Source: Diphasiastrum complanatum (Eukaryota; Streptophyta; Lycopodiopsida; Lycopodiales; Lycopodiaceae). Taken from it: a stretch of 31,442 bases of DNA. Made by a program: the position numbers and the translations under genes. Each line of letters opens with the position of its first letter. The first letter of the stretch is position 1. The stretch lies in the NCBI GenBank assembly GCA_029204225.1, contig MU836250.1, positions 1-31,442 on the forward strand, read 5' to 3'. The notes under the pieces are model-generated. The model saw only the letters and a list, made by a program, of their open reading frames with translations, ran no database searches and was not told where the DNA came from. This document shows, piece after piece, positions 10,118-21,039 of this stretch.

Positions 10118-11817
10118 GATAAAATTACATTCTTCCACTTGATCTTCAGATTTATACAAAACTAGATCAATGATGCCATCAATTATTTTCTCTCGAACAA
10201 AGTGATGATGTATCTCGATGTGTTTTGTTCGAGCATGTAGAATTGGGTTTCAGGCAAGATGGATGCATCATTTGTTGTCGCAGTATACAGTTGTAGCATC
10301 CACCTGTGATTGACCCAAATCAGTAAGTAGATTTCACAGCCATATTACCTCTTGTGTAGCATTGCTAAGTGCACGATACTCAGTTTCCATCGAAGATAAG
10401 GCTACTGTAGGTTGCTTCTTGTTGCTCCAAGAAATAGCAACTGTATCATAGCTAAATGTATGACCACTGGTAGATCGTCTATCATCAATATTTCCTGCCC
10501 AATCAGCATCTGTATAACCTACCAACATTAGAGCTTCAGACTGATCATACTTCAAGCCAAAAGTTAATGTGCCTCGAACATATCTCAAAATACGTTTAGG
10601 AGCTTTCCAGTGAGTATGACTAGGTTCTTGCATAAATTGACTTACCACACCAACAACATAAGCATTATCAGGACGTGTGTGTGTCAAATAGATTAAACTA
10701 CCCACTATTGCCTATATAAGTATGCATCAACTTTCTTGGCTTCATCCAATGTAGAAAGTTTGGTGTTGGCCTCCATTGGAGAACTTAGTGACTTGCAATC
10801 TTACATATTGAACTTATACAATAGATCCCATGCATACTTGCTTTGCGTAAGAATAACATTGCCTTACCTTTTGCCAAACTTCAATACCAAGACAATAATT
10901 CATCAACCCTAAATCGCTCATATCAAAGGTATTGGAAAGTATGATTTGATTTCATCAATTAAGCCCACATTACTTCCTATAATAATCAAATCATCGACAT
11001 AGAGGACAACGAACACTATGTCTGAGTTTTGCCTAAGAATGTAAATATTAGGATCAGCATCACTCTTTACCATTCCCCTTCACTTGAAGTGTTCATCAAT
11101 GCAAAAGTACCACGCTCGTGGTGCTCACTTCAATCCATATATGGCTTTGTTGAGTTTACAAACCAAATGATCTCTCCCTGGCTCAACAAACCCTTGAGGT
11201 TGCTCTAAATATACCTCTTCATCCAACACTCCATTAAGAAAAGTAGATTTGACATTAATTTGCTAGATTTTCCAACCATAGAAAGCAGAAATTGCAATGG
11301 TAGAACAAATAGTTACCATTTTGGCTACGGGTGCGAAGGTCTCCTCAAAGTCTACATCTTCCTGCTGCTCAAAACCTCTTACAACTAGTCGTGCCTTGTA
11401 CTTGTTGAGTTGCCCATCTGCTCCATACTTCGTCTTGTAGATCCACTTATATGTGATAGGCAACTTACTATCAGGTAGCTCAACCAAGTCCCACATTTTG
11501 TTCTTCGATATAGCCTCCATTTTTGTTTCCATAGCTGCACGCCACTCCTTGTGTTCTTTTGCTTCATCAAAAGTTTTAGGTTCTTGAGCCGTTAACATGG
11601 ATCCCATTAGGGCTAGATGCATCTCTAGTCGAGCTGGATGTTTTTGATTTCTGCTTGATCTCCTAAGCTCTCTCTTCTCACTTGATTCATGAGTATCTCC
11701 CTTATTAGCATCACCTGTTACTGACAAGTACCACTTAGGCACTCTCCTAGGAGTCTCATTATTAATCCTGTCTTTTTCCATTGGCTCTTCCATATCGACA
11801 TCAACTTCTTTCTTCAC
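10112..11817 (-). pseudogene. Copia-B reverse transcriptase and RNase H (broken)
   Basis: The RT N-part lies at 11263-11817 (EHKEWRAAMETKMEAISKNK, YKWIYKTKYGADGQLNKYKA, DFEETFAPVAKM). The catalytic LYVDDLII is intact near 10985-11010 but in a short frame. RNase H is at 10334-10705 (GSLIYLTHTRPD, RILRYVRGTLTFGLKYD, YTDADWAGNIDDRRSTSGHT, SSMETEYRAL), where the usual STEAEY reads SMETEY. The last 220 bp encode the copia C-terminus, ending EECNFII. Several stops and indels (around 10705-10720, 10800-10870, 11125 and 11262) separate the parts. Confidence 0.87.
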
Positions 11818-13229
11818 CTATACTTTGTCTTTATCATCAAAGGAATCAATTGTCAGTTTCATTTGGTCATTTTGACCCATCTCATTAAAAGTAGCATCTT
11901 TCAAAATCACAATCTTTTGTGCATCTGTGTCATACATCCTGTATGTCGTGGCTTTTTCATCATATCCAAGGAAAATACACTTAACAGCTTTTGAATCCAG
12001 TTTCTTTTGTTTTTCATCAGGCACATGAGCGTAAGCATCACAACCAAATACTCATAAATGAGAAACATTAGGTTTCTTTCCAGTAAAAGCTTCCTAAGGT
12101 GTCTTACCCTCCACATACTTCTTAGGACACCGGTTCAAGATATGAGTAGTTGTGTTGCATGCTTCTGCCCAAAATTAAAGATATTTGACAGACCCTTGCT
12201 CTTAAGCATTGCCCTAGCCATCTCCACAATGGATCTGTTTTTCCGTTCTGCAACTCCATTCTGTTGTGGTGAATAGGGTGCAGTAGTTTGCCCCTAATCC
12301 TTGCAAAAATCTATAAACTCTGTTGAAAAATACTCACCGCCACCATCTGATCCGAGAGTCTTAATATAACAATTTGTTGTTTTTCAGCTAGAGCCTTGAA
12401 CTCTCTAAACTTGGCAAAAGCATTAGATTTCTTGCTTATGAAATAAATCCAGATATGTCTGTCATCAACGAATGTGATGAAATAGAACAGCCACTAATGG
12501 ACCTAGTTTGTATTGGTCCACACAGATCACTATGAACAAGATCAAGGATGCCATTGGCTCTTCTTGCTCCACCTTTGGAAAATCTCTCTCTATGCTTTTT
12601 CCCAAATTTTTTCTCCAAAAGAGATATTAGGCAATCCAACAACTAGATTACCTCTTTTAAGGATTTGCAAGCTTTGAGCACTAATATGACCAAACCTTTG
12701 ATGCCAAAGGTAACTTCGACTCTCAACAGTGCTTACCATAGCTTGAGTAAAAGATCCCGCATTCAATTTATAGAGTCGATTTCCGTTGACTCTAGTTCCT
12801 GTAGCGATCACTTTTAGTGATTTTTTATGTCCTTGATGAGACATTTGTCACTGTCAAAACCTTGAGTTGTTTATCAGCCATCATCCCAACAAATAGTAGA
12901 TTGTTAGCTAAGCCAGGTACATATTACACATTGCTTATCTGCTTTATCTTTCCACTGACTAACTTCACTGGTACCACTCCAACTCCTTTAACAGATAGCA
13001 ATTGACCATCATCTTGTCCGACTTCATCACCATTGTGAGTTTCCTTGAGTTTTGAAAACCACTCTTTCCTTGAAGTCATGTGTTTGGACGCACCACTATC
13101 GATGTACCATGTATCCTTGGCTTTATCGCTTGTCATTAATGCTGTAATGAACAAGTTTGAACTCTCACCTGTATCATCTTCATATTGATCATCATCATAT
13201 CGATGTTGATCAGCATTGTTGTCTTCATA
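11818..13229 (-). pseudogene. Copia-B protease and integrase (broken)
   Basis: The protease lies at 12924-13154, with TWYIDSGASKHMTSRKEWFS. The Asp-Ser-Gly site is intact, unlike in Copia-A. The pre-integrase motif LWHQRFGHISAQSLQIL is at 12700. The integrase core starts HRERFSKGGARRANGILDLV then HSDLCGP; its second half (12024-12430) is fragmentary. The integrase C-terminus is at 11818-12024 (PDEKQKKLDSKAVKCIFLGY, YRMYDTDAQKIVILKDATF). Frames change at least four times. Confidence 0.85.
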
Positions 13230-14127
13230 TTAATAGTCATCAAATTGATGTTGATCAGCATAATTGCCCGCTTGCCATTTGCTTTTTCTTTGTTCTATCT
13301 TCTTCTGTTTCGTGAAACAGCTCCCAGTGGCCAGGTTTATTGTAGTACCTACAATTTCTAGGTTTATTTTGCTTGGAATATCCGCGTCCTTGACCTTGGC
13401 CTTGATTCCAAATGCCTGAATTTGGGCCATCATTGGATTGTTCTTGAAATTGTTAGAACGATCCACGATTTGAGTTTCCACCTCTTGATTGGTGTGTTCC
13501 AAGACCAAATCTGCCACCACGTCCTCTGACTGCAAGAGCTTGATCAAGTCCTTTGTTGTGATGACTCAAGTTCTCTTGACGTTGTTCTTCCTGCAAAAGC
13601 AATCCACCTAACTCTTTATAGGTTGGAAGATTTTCCCGTGTAGCTATACAAACATCTGATGTGACTCACTCAAACTATTCAATGTCAATTGCACAATCTC
13701 ATAATCCTGAACCCGCTCTCCAACTGCTGCTAATTGGATCTTCAGTAGGTGATCAATAATAGTTGCACCATCATCCATCGGCAATGTGTGCAGCTTCATC
13801 TTCAGGAATAGCTCTCAAGATGTGTTTGTGGTCTCAAACAATGCCTTCAACGTATCCCATGTATCTTTTGTTCCTTCTGAATTTGAAATGTAGGGAATAA
13901 TCGCATCTCTAACTGATAAGTTTAAGACATTTTGTGCTTTTCATTTTCTCCTGACAAATGTCCTATGATCTTCTTCAATCACTGGCCTTGTCTCTTCACA
14001 TGTCACGATCTCCCATAGCTCCTTTTCCATCAAAATGTTTTTTCAGTTTGAATTTCCAAACTGCATAGTTGCTGGCTCCTTCCAATTTGCTTGACTCATT
14101 AAGGACACTCTCACTTAGAGTTGCCAT
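13230..14127 (-). pseudogene. Copia-B gag (broken)
   Basis: The start is MATLSESVLNESSKLEGASN at 14127, with NYAVWKFKLK. An extra base in an A/T run near 14041 shifts the frame. A comparable start occurs in Copia-A (MANMGESILSESSKLDG), so the two gags are related. Later parts lie in alternating frames. The C-terminal region is rich in Arg, Gly and Gln. The only knuckle-like site reads CRYYNKPGHWELF, in which two of the three cysteines are replaced, so the nucleocapsid zinc site is lost. Confidence 0.8.
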
Positions 14128-14216
14128 TACCGAATAGATGACTCCGGATCAGGAAATTTATCACACCACAAAACTATTTTTTTTTTTTGGTTGTACTTAT
14201 GATCTCCGTACAACAC

Positions 14217-14385
14217 GCGATATCGGACTGGAGTGTAGACGCACGACTGCTCGAGATTCTCTTTAGCTAGCGCACGTGGATATGATATTGGTACGTACAT
14301 GTGATATCAGACTGGAGCGCAGATGTACGACTGATTGAAATTCTCTCTAGCTTGCGCGTTTGGATCTGATATTGGTATGGATATG
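14217..14385 (-). repeat. 84 bp tandem duplication in Copia-B leader
   Basis: GCGATATCGGACTGGAGTGT (14217) is repeated as GTGATATCAGACTGGAGCGC (14301). The following sequence is also parallel (ACGACTG, ATTCTCT, TAGCT, GCGC, TGATATTGGTA), giving two units of about 84 bp. They lie in the leader between the gag start and the PBS. Confidence 0.8.
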
Positions 14386-14766
14386 AAAAGTAGAGAGAAT
14401 ATAAGAACTTTCAGAGAGAATATTCTACATAGGAGTGATCGTTCAAACAAACAAGTGAGAGATTTCTTGGCACAACTCTCTGACAAATGGCACTTTTCAC
14501 AAAGACTAAAAAAGTATTGTAAACTTTTTCCACTCAACAAATTTTCAGTCTGTTTGATACTGCCTTGGCCTTTTTGATGCCTCCGGAACTGTGTCTTTGT
14601 TTCCCACTAATAACTGTGAGCTCCAAAACCTGCAAAATACACCAAGAAGGATTTCTTCCAGCTATCTTGTCTCTCCAAGCTTTCATCTCCTATGAAGGAC
14701 TTTCTCACTTCATTACAGTGTTTGTGACAAGCTGTATCCACTGATCAGGCACGCAGGACTATCATA

Positions 14767-14778
14767 GCTCTGATACCA
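14767..14778 (-). other. Primer-binding site, tRNA-iMet type (Copia-B)
   Basis: The minus strand reads TGGTATCAGAGC, the standard plant copia PBS matching the 3' end of initiator tRNA-Met. It begins directly at the 5' LTR end with no gap. Confidence 0.93.
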
Positions 14779-15056
14779 TGTCAAATAATTAGATATGCAA
14801 CATCAAGCATTCACCATAAGCAATCACCAAGTAAGGAGACAAAAGAAGAACACGCAATATCACTCTATCACACTAAATCATAATGAATCTAAAATGTACA
14901 AATAAACCTTGAACCCTAATAGGGAGAAAAAATCTAGGAGTAGACTACTAGACTAGCCTACAACTAGTTACAGTTGGTAATACCTGTCAATAATAAAGTA
15001 CATCGTGAACAGTAACTAAGAAGTGTAACAATGAAGTTTATCATTGATTTGTAATA
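14779..15056 (-). repeat. Copia-B 5' LTR (278 bp)
   Basis: It is homologous to 9781-10105 and shares TGTCAAATAA at its inner end. The outer end reads TAATA where the 3' LTR has TAACA, so the terminal CA has decayed to TA. It lacks the 50 bp block of the other LTR. Confidence 0.92.
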
Positions 15057-15182
15057 AAATACACAACAACATGCGTGGCCCTAAATGCCAACAAATGTTT
15101 ATTTGGAATCCCTAATAGAGTTTTACTAGGGCATGCAATCAGTCGATATGGAATGGCCACTGACCCTGAAAAATCACAATGT
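15057..15182. other. Short spacer between Copia-B and X-1 LTR
   Basis: The first 5 bases are the likely Copia-B target duplication. The rest continues the sequence interrupted at 9780. I see no gene in it. Confidence 0.5.
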
Positions 15183-16002
15183 TGTTAGCTATAATTGCTG
15201 GAAGTAAATCTGATTTGCGATGTTTGGATCTACTCACGATGTGGTGTAGTATAGAGAGGATCGTCAACTTCCTAAGTTTCTACCAAGCTTCAAACGAAGT
15301 GCGGAAATAGAAAACAATGATGAAAGCACTAATGCTTACCAACTAGTGCTCGAAGTAGAAATGAAACTAACTAAGATGACAAAATACAAAACCTTACTAA
15401 GGCTTACCCAACTAGCAAGGTGATTAACTAAATCATAGATTAACACCCAAAGGGAATTAGAATGGGAGATTGTGGCTAACTAATAATCAATCAACAAAAT
15501 ACATGCCACAATACAACCAATGAGAAGGAGGCAAGAGGAGGCCCGAGCACCTTCCCTCAAGCTATGCACCTTCCCAAAGGGAACACAAATGAAATAGAGA
15601 GATAATCTCAAAAATAGAGAACTTGATAGCTTAATCTCAAAAGTGTTATTTACAAGGCAAATATCTCTCTTTTTATGGCAAGGAGGGTCTTCCACAAGTA
15701 TCCACTAATTTATGGGACTAATCTATTTCTAGCCTTTCTAGAACTTTTAACTTAGGATTTAGAACTTCAAAAGTTCTTTAACTTAGAAAAACTTAAGACA
15801 AAATATTTATAATCTTAAGTTTCCTAAATCTAAGTTTAAGCTATTTTATTACTTTTTTAAGCTTCTACTCATGGGCTTACAAACACATGCCATGGCGGAA
15901 GTTATTAACAGACACTCGTACATGGACTTACAGAACACATGCCACAGAGTTTTATTTCTCTTTTTTATTTTTATTTTTTCTATGTTAGCACAAATGCTAA
16001 CA
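15183..16002 (-). repeat. X-1 3' LTR (820 bp)
   Basis: It begins directly after a PPT on the minus strand with TGTTAGC and, 820 bp on, ends GCTAACA, giving matching 7 bp inverted ends. The start carries a perfect hairpin TGTTAGCACAAATGCTAACA (15983-16002: arms of 8, loop of 4). The interior looks like U3-R-U5, with AT-rich U3 and a possible TATA-like CATAAAAAGAG near 15675. No second copy was found in the window, so the far boundary rests on the inverted ends alone. Confidence 0.68.
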
Positions 16003-16014
16003 TTATCCTCCTCT
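16003..16014 (-). other. X-1 polypurine tract
   Basis: The minus strand reads AGAGGAGGATAA directly before the LTR start TGTTAGC. X-2 has GGGGAGGATAA before the same TGTTAGC. Confidence 0.75.
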
Positions 16015-19000
16015 TTATTGGATTGGTGGTCCCACACCAATCGAAGCCTTTTCTTCCTGGATCTTCTGTGCTTCTTGGAGATGAGACTGTTGTTGTTGGG
16101 AGTGGTAGATTGTGGTGCCAATGCCCTCCATCATTTGCCACCATAGTTTGTTCAGGAAGGGCATTGGTTTGTAATAATGGAGCATACCCTGTAGAAAGTT
16201 GTGGGTTTTCTACGTGCAGGGCTGAAGTGAGTGCAGTGCGATAATAAAGCCTTGCTATGCTAATGTGGTCTTCTTGCGTTCGCAGTGGTTTGTTGATATC
16301 AAGGGCTATTGGGGGTATCCCTCAATCCTAAAAACCTTTGAGTTTTGCCAGAAATGCTACCAGGCCGCAATTGTCCGCAAAATATCTGACGTCACGATCA
16401 GAGTTGCCATGGTAGAATACATGGCAGTTGGTGACCATGTCTTTGGCTAAGTTGCCGGTATCGACACCTGTGAGCTTGGGCAAAAATATCCTATTCTTGG
16501 CCTTGGTGGCAGGAAATGGTTCTCGCCTTGCTACTAGATAGTAATAAGAATTTGTGCGCATATAGGAGGGAGCTTCAATATACCGTGCCATCGAGGTCTT
16601 ACTTTGTAGGAAGAACTGATGCGCCAGAGAGGTTGTGGATCCAGGAGTTTGACTGCTTCTTTATGTGTTTGACACTGATCCAAATCTGGCATTATGTAGC
16701 CACCTCGCTCTTTTGTCGTTGGATATTTCTTGGCAAACTCTTGAGAGACGCGCAGCTTCTTGTTTGGTTCTATGGGCATGATTCTATGTCGGATGGTTGG
16801 TGCTTCAGAGGCAATCTCATGCTGAATTTGGGGATCAGGTTCAGGAGAGAGGGGAGGGGAAGGGTTAGCTTCAACAATTCTTTGTGACTAAGGAGAAAAT
16901 TGGTGTTGAATAAATGGGGGGTTAGTGGTCTTGAGAGGGTTAGAAGCAGTGGAAGGAAAAAGATAATGTTGGGAGCTGGTACCACCAGAGCCTGATGGAT
17001 TGGTTGGTGTGTGAGTTCCTTGCCCCAGGGGTTGGCCTTGAAAGGATGAGCCTTGAGTAGCAGGAGGAGGCTGTTGGAATCCTGCTCCATCTCCACCATC
17101 TGGTCCATTAAATTGGTGCCCTGAATCATGAAACTAGGCATGTTCTGCATGAACAGATGGCGTTGATTGGGCAGCTAGCTGCCTTTAGCCGTTTTTCCAA
17201 GGTGGCAATGTGCTGGTTCAGGGCCTCGACGGAAGCAAGGTATGATTGTTGTAATTTTGTGTGCTGCTCTGTCGTGGCTTTCAACTTTTGGGCTAGCATT
17301 TGATAAGCCACCACTAGAATGGGAGTTCCCTCAGGAATAGTTGGTGGTGCAAGGTCGTTGAAGTCCACCAATTCCAGTTGTTCCTTCATCGCGGAACGCG
17401 CAGCTTGTGCATATGCTACGGCCTCATCCCTTTCTACTTTGATGTTATCGATGGTATTTTGCATGTTGGATACCTTCAGTTGGAGCTGATTCTGGAAGTG
17501 GAGGAGCATCTACTATTGTTGTTGATTATAAGTGATGAGATTTTGGCTCTGCAGCTGTTGTTGCTTGTTTTCCACTTCCAGCCTTAGTTTTTCTTTCTGA
17601 AGGTCTGCCATAGCGCCATTGTCGAATTGCCGCATGGTATGTTGTCTCCCTAGGGTGCTGAATGGATTATATTGGAGCTCATTTACCAACCATACCGCTT
17701 TTTGGGCTGCAAGACTCCCAATGGCCAATGCTAGGGAGGGTGCATATATAGTTAGGATATGGCATTGGGTTAGGGTGGAGAATCATGAACAGAGGTAGAT
17801 GGAGATGAATGAAAGGCAGGTGGAAGTGATTGAGGGATGATAGGTAAAAGAGGTGGGGATATACTGCGTGGCGGTGATGTGTGGAGTGGGGTTAGTGGTG
17901 ACGGCGGTTGCTTGAATTCTTGTTAGTAATTGTAAGGCAAAATCATCTACATTGACTGTAGAGTCAAGTAGGGTGGATATTTGTACAGGTGAGTTCTTTT
18001 TTGGAAGTGTGGAATTGAAGCCCGTGTTGAGAATGAGTGACGGTGTGGAGGTAGTAGTAAATGGTGGTAGTGAAAGTGTGAGAGCAAGTGAGGGAGTTGG
18101 GGTTGTGGAAGGTGCCAGTGTGGACAGAACCACGCCCATAGGATCAGAACCAGAAGTGTCTGTCTCAATTGAGCTGTCTGCTGCTGCCGCTACTGCTTGT
18201 CTGCGTTGTTGGGCTTGGTGGAGTAAGGCCTCCTGCTGCGCTAGGACCTCCTTTGAGACCTGAGAGGGTTTAAGGCTCCCTCCAGATTCAGCATACTCAG
18301 TCCCGATGTCACTGGATAAAATGTCGTGAGGGACGTCGGTTTCTGTGCTGATCACCTTCCCTTTCTGCTTCTTAGTTGGTGGTGCTGGTGAAACTGGTTC
18401 TGCTGTCGGTTGGGGGGTGGCTCGCTTCTTAGTGCTCAGATAGATATCATCAAGCTCTTTGATGGCAGCAGCCATCCGAGACCCCAATTGTTTGGTGACC
18501 AACATGTGGAGGAGATATCCACACTTGGTAGTTGGTCTCCTGGCTTTCAAAGCCCTGCACAGCTTTTCTGCTGCCTTCTCAGCCCACTTGTAGTTTTGAG
18601 TGGGATCATCCATGTTGATGGTAAAAAAGAAGAGGTCGCTCGGGCGGTATGCACCTCGACCATGGTGATGAGGATTTCTGAGGCAGCCTGGAGATGGCGA
18701 TCCCGTCGTTGGTTTGGACAATAGTTTTGTCGTCCTCTGTCAGAAACTTTGTAAAATACTTGGCATCATAACTGATGCCCTTGCCATGGATCATCTCTCC
18801 GAGATTAGGGAAGACAATGCTCTGTATATGCTCAAGAGAGAATCTCATGATTGTGTAACTGCCACTCTTAGATGTAAGCTTAAAGGTTTGGAATTCATCC
18901 GAATAGGTTGAGTAGGCCACTCGGATTAGGCTCTCGCTTTGCTAGTCACAGAAGTGAGTAAGATCAAATCCGAGATTTGTGAGGATATCCTTGGCTAGGA

Positions 19001-19034
19001 TCAGCTGCTCGGTGTAATTCTTGATACAAATCAT
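16015..19034 (-). pseudogene. Family X protein, copy 1 (about 1000 codons, broken)
   Basis: I do not recognise a named family. N-terminal part (about 18606-19034): MICIKNYTEQLILAKDILTN, then SYTIMRFSLEHIQSIVFPNL and KYFTKFLTEDDK, a globular-looking domain. Next (17783-18700) comes a basic helical stretch (WAEKAAEKLCRALKARRPTT), a Pro/Lys part with a nuclear-signal-like PPTKKQKGK, then a long Ser/Thr/Pro-rich region. A coiled coil lies at 17126-17509 (MQNTIDNIKVERDEAVAYAQ, then HIATLEKRLKAA). A Gln/Pro-rich part follows, then a C-terminal domain shared with X-2: LLDPQPLWRI (16618-16647), YIEAPSYMRTNSYYYLVARR, and GIPPIALDIN behind a motif whose Trp and Arg codons are now TAG and TGA (16328-16330, 16322-16324). 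The likely end is a TAA just before the PPT. Several frameshifts separate the parts. It is gag-sized, but a gag role is only inferred from position. Confidence 0.65.
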
Positions 19035-19533
19035 AAAATGTCCACTAAATAAGGCCTAGCGGGGTTACGACGATGCAGAGAGAGAGAGAGGAGTCACGGG
19101 AGGCCATAGTAGCAGTGATTTTAGATTGCTCTATCAAGTTTGAAAATTCTAAAAATTTTTGGCATGAACTCGAGAGCAGGAATCTAAAATGAATTTGTGG
19201 AGAGAAGGGTGGAGGTCTATATATAGACTTTTTTGGTCAAGAATTCACAACTCCACCCACAAATCGTCCTCAGTGTCCACGATTTTGTAATGATGGTCAC
19301 AAATTTTGAGACAGTGTTCTGAGGGCCGACGAATTCCTGTAAGTGATTTTTGTGTCTCAAAATAGAAAAAAATGATTGACAGTACAAAAATGTGGCTGAT
19401 TAGAATTTGCAGAGGTTACAAGGAAATCCTAGAAATTTTTCTAAGCTTCAGCGAATTGTCTGCAAATTATGGAAGTTAGTATCTGATGCAAAAAACTAGC
19501 TTTTTCTATTTCTAAAAAGTTTGTTTCTGAGAC
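19035..19533 (-). other. Upstream region of X-1 with TATA box
   Basis: This is a 500 bp non-coding stretch between the X-1 ORF and Copia-C. It contains a strong TATA motif, a short AG/CT run, and an ATGGCCTCCCGTGAC start in good context near 19107 that soon meets a stop. Its minus-strand outer end reads TGTCTCAGAAAC at 19532, possibly an LTR end, but it does not match the X-1 3' LTR and no PBS is visible. Confidence 0.45.
19219..19231 (-). promoter_or_regulatory. TATA box upstream of X-1 ORF
   Basis: GTCTATATATAGAC is palindromic, so the direction comes from context: the X-1 ORF lies 100-190 bp downstream on the minus strand. The spacing suits a class II promoter. No start site can be seen. 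Confidence 0.45.
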
Positions 19534-21039
19534 AGAATTCGTGAAGGCCTCATCGACTCGATTTCCTCTGACATTGCCTGCTTCCAGAATTCTCCCTCTA
19601 GACTTTGGATAGCTTCTTGGTATGTTGTTGGCTCTTCTGTGAAGCTGTAGTACTCGAACTGCGTGTCTTCGCTCCATTGAAGATTGTCAGAATAGTGGTC
19701 TAGAGGTCTTCTTTGTCTTGTTGACCTTTGAGGTTCGTTTCGTCGCTTCTCGAACATTTCTTGTTTGTGGGGTCGATCCTCTGCTTCCTACTGCTCTGGA
19801 ATCTGGGGCTCTGCATTCTGATTTGATGTATGTCCTCGATCTCCCTCTTGAATAGGCAGCAATGTGAAGATCTCATGGCCTCTTTCGTCTTTCAGTCCAG
19901 GGAATGTGGACTCATCGAACTTCACATCTCTGTTCGAAACAACCTTCTTCATGGTTGGATTGTAGAGTCTGTAAGTAGCTGACCATGATTGTTTGTTCGG
20001 ATTTGTTATCGAGCTTGCTTCTATTTTTCTTTGGAATGTGTTTGCATGCTGCACATCCAAACACTCGTACGTATGACAGATCAGACTTTCTGCATGTCCA
20101 CATTTTGTATGGTGTTTTGTTCTCCAGCGTTGTCGTTGTAGCTCTGTTCTGCAGGTGTACAGTTGCAGCTATTGCCTCGGCCCAGAATTGACCTGGCAAT
20201 TGAGCTTGTGCCATCATGCATCTAGCTCCTTTGACTAGCATTCTGTTTTTTCTTTCTGTCACACCGTTGTATTCTGGTGTGTATGCAAGAGTGAACTGGT
20301 GTTCGATCCCCTGTTCTTCGCAAAATCTTGAGAATTCTGTGCTTTTGTATTCACCTCCATTGTCAAATCTAAGGATCTATATCTTTTTCGAGGTGTGTCG
20401 CTCTGCGAATGCCACAAACTTCTTGAAAGAATCAAATACTTTGGATTTCTTCTTCAAGTAGTAGATCGTGGTCATTCGGCTGTAATCATCTATGAACGTT
20501 AGAAAATATCTCGAACTTGAGAGCGAATCTGTTTTCACCGGTCCACACACATCAGAGTGGACGAGCTCAAGAACTTCTTTGGCTCTTCTTCCCTCGTGTG
20601 TGAATGGATTCCGCTATTGCTTGCCTTTCTAACGAGCTTCGCAGAACTCAGCCTCTGGCCTTGAAATCTTGAGACCTGTGACAATGTCCTTTCTGCTCAT
20701 GTCATATAGGCTCCGCATGTTCAGATGATACGTTCTTCTATGCCAGAGCTGATCTTCGTTTTCTGAAGCATTTAATATGCTTTTAGAGTTGTTGATTATT
20801 TTGGTCTGGTAGAGATTTCCTTCTCTGCATCCGACCGTCAACAACTTGTTTGTCGTCTTCTCGATCATACGGCAAATGTTGCCGTCAAACAAAACTCGAA
20901 TGTCTAGATCTTCCATCTTGGACACAGATAGCAGATCCTTTCTGAGTGAGGGCACATAGAGTGCTCCTGGCAGCTCTGCTTGGCCTGATAGTGTTCGTAG
21001 CTGTAGAGAGCCGATGTCGAAACTTAAATCTATTGGTGC
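19534..21039 (-). pseudogene. Copia-C: copia pol fragment (integrase to RT start)
   Basis: The minus strand runs from a pre-integrase part (LYVPSLRKDLLSVSKMEDLD, DQLWHRRTYHLNMRSLYDMS), through the integrase core (ELVHSDVCGPVKTDSLS, FIDDYSRMTTIYYLKKKSK, GVTERKNRMLVKGARCMMAQ), the C-terminal region (YVRVFGCAACKHIPKKNRSK) and a linker (RRNEPQRSTRQRRPLDHYSD), to the first RT residues (EPTTYQEAIQSLEGEFWKQA). It stops at EEIESM, where X-1 sequence begins. Upstream it ends within the protease where a Gypsy-A type LTR piece starts. Stops and indels near 20380 and 20630 and between 19920 and 20000 break the frame. Both ends are truncated and no LTRs remain. Confidence 0.87.

Larger units (their letters stand above)
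9781..15056 (-). mobile_element. Copia-B: complete but dead Ty1/copia retrotransposon
   Basis: Both LTRs, PBS, PPT and all pol domains are present in copia order, 5276 bp in total. Flanks AAATG (9776-9780) and AAATA (15057-15061) look like a 5 bp target duplication with one G-to-A change. The LTRs share most of their sequence but differ by an indel of about 50 bp (around 9963-10040) plus scattered substitutions, so the insertion is not young. The polyprotein is broken by many stops and frameshifts. It inserted into the upstream region of Copia-A or the sequence beyond it. Confidence 0.92.
15183..19533 (-). mobile_element. X-1: LTR element of unusual family X
   Basis: A 3' LTR and PPT sit directly behind one long broken ORF with no protease, integrase, reverse transcriptase or zinc knuckle that I can see. 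A second copy of the same protein with nearly the same PPT and LTR start occurs on the plus strand at 26350-28976 (X-2). I infer a non-autonomous LTR retrotransposon family carrying a single gag-sized protein. No 5' LTR or PBS was found on the right, where the element meets Copia-C at about 19533, so that end is either deleted or not what I think. Confidence 0.62.

Noticed and set aside
15849-16244. Open frames of 90-101 codons on both strands at the X-1 3' end
   Set aside because: They cross the PPT into the LTR; only the minus-strand frame that ends in TAA just before the PPT fits the element.
17952-18724. Plus-strand frames opposite the X-1 ORF
   Set aside because: They are antisense shadows of the Ser/Thr/Pro-rich linker, biased in composition, with no features of their own.
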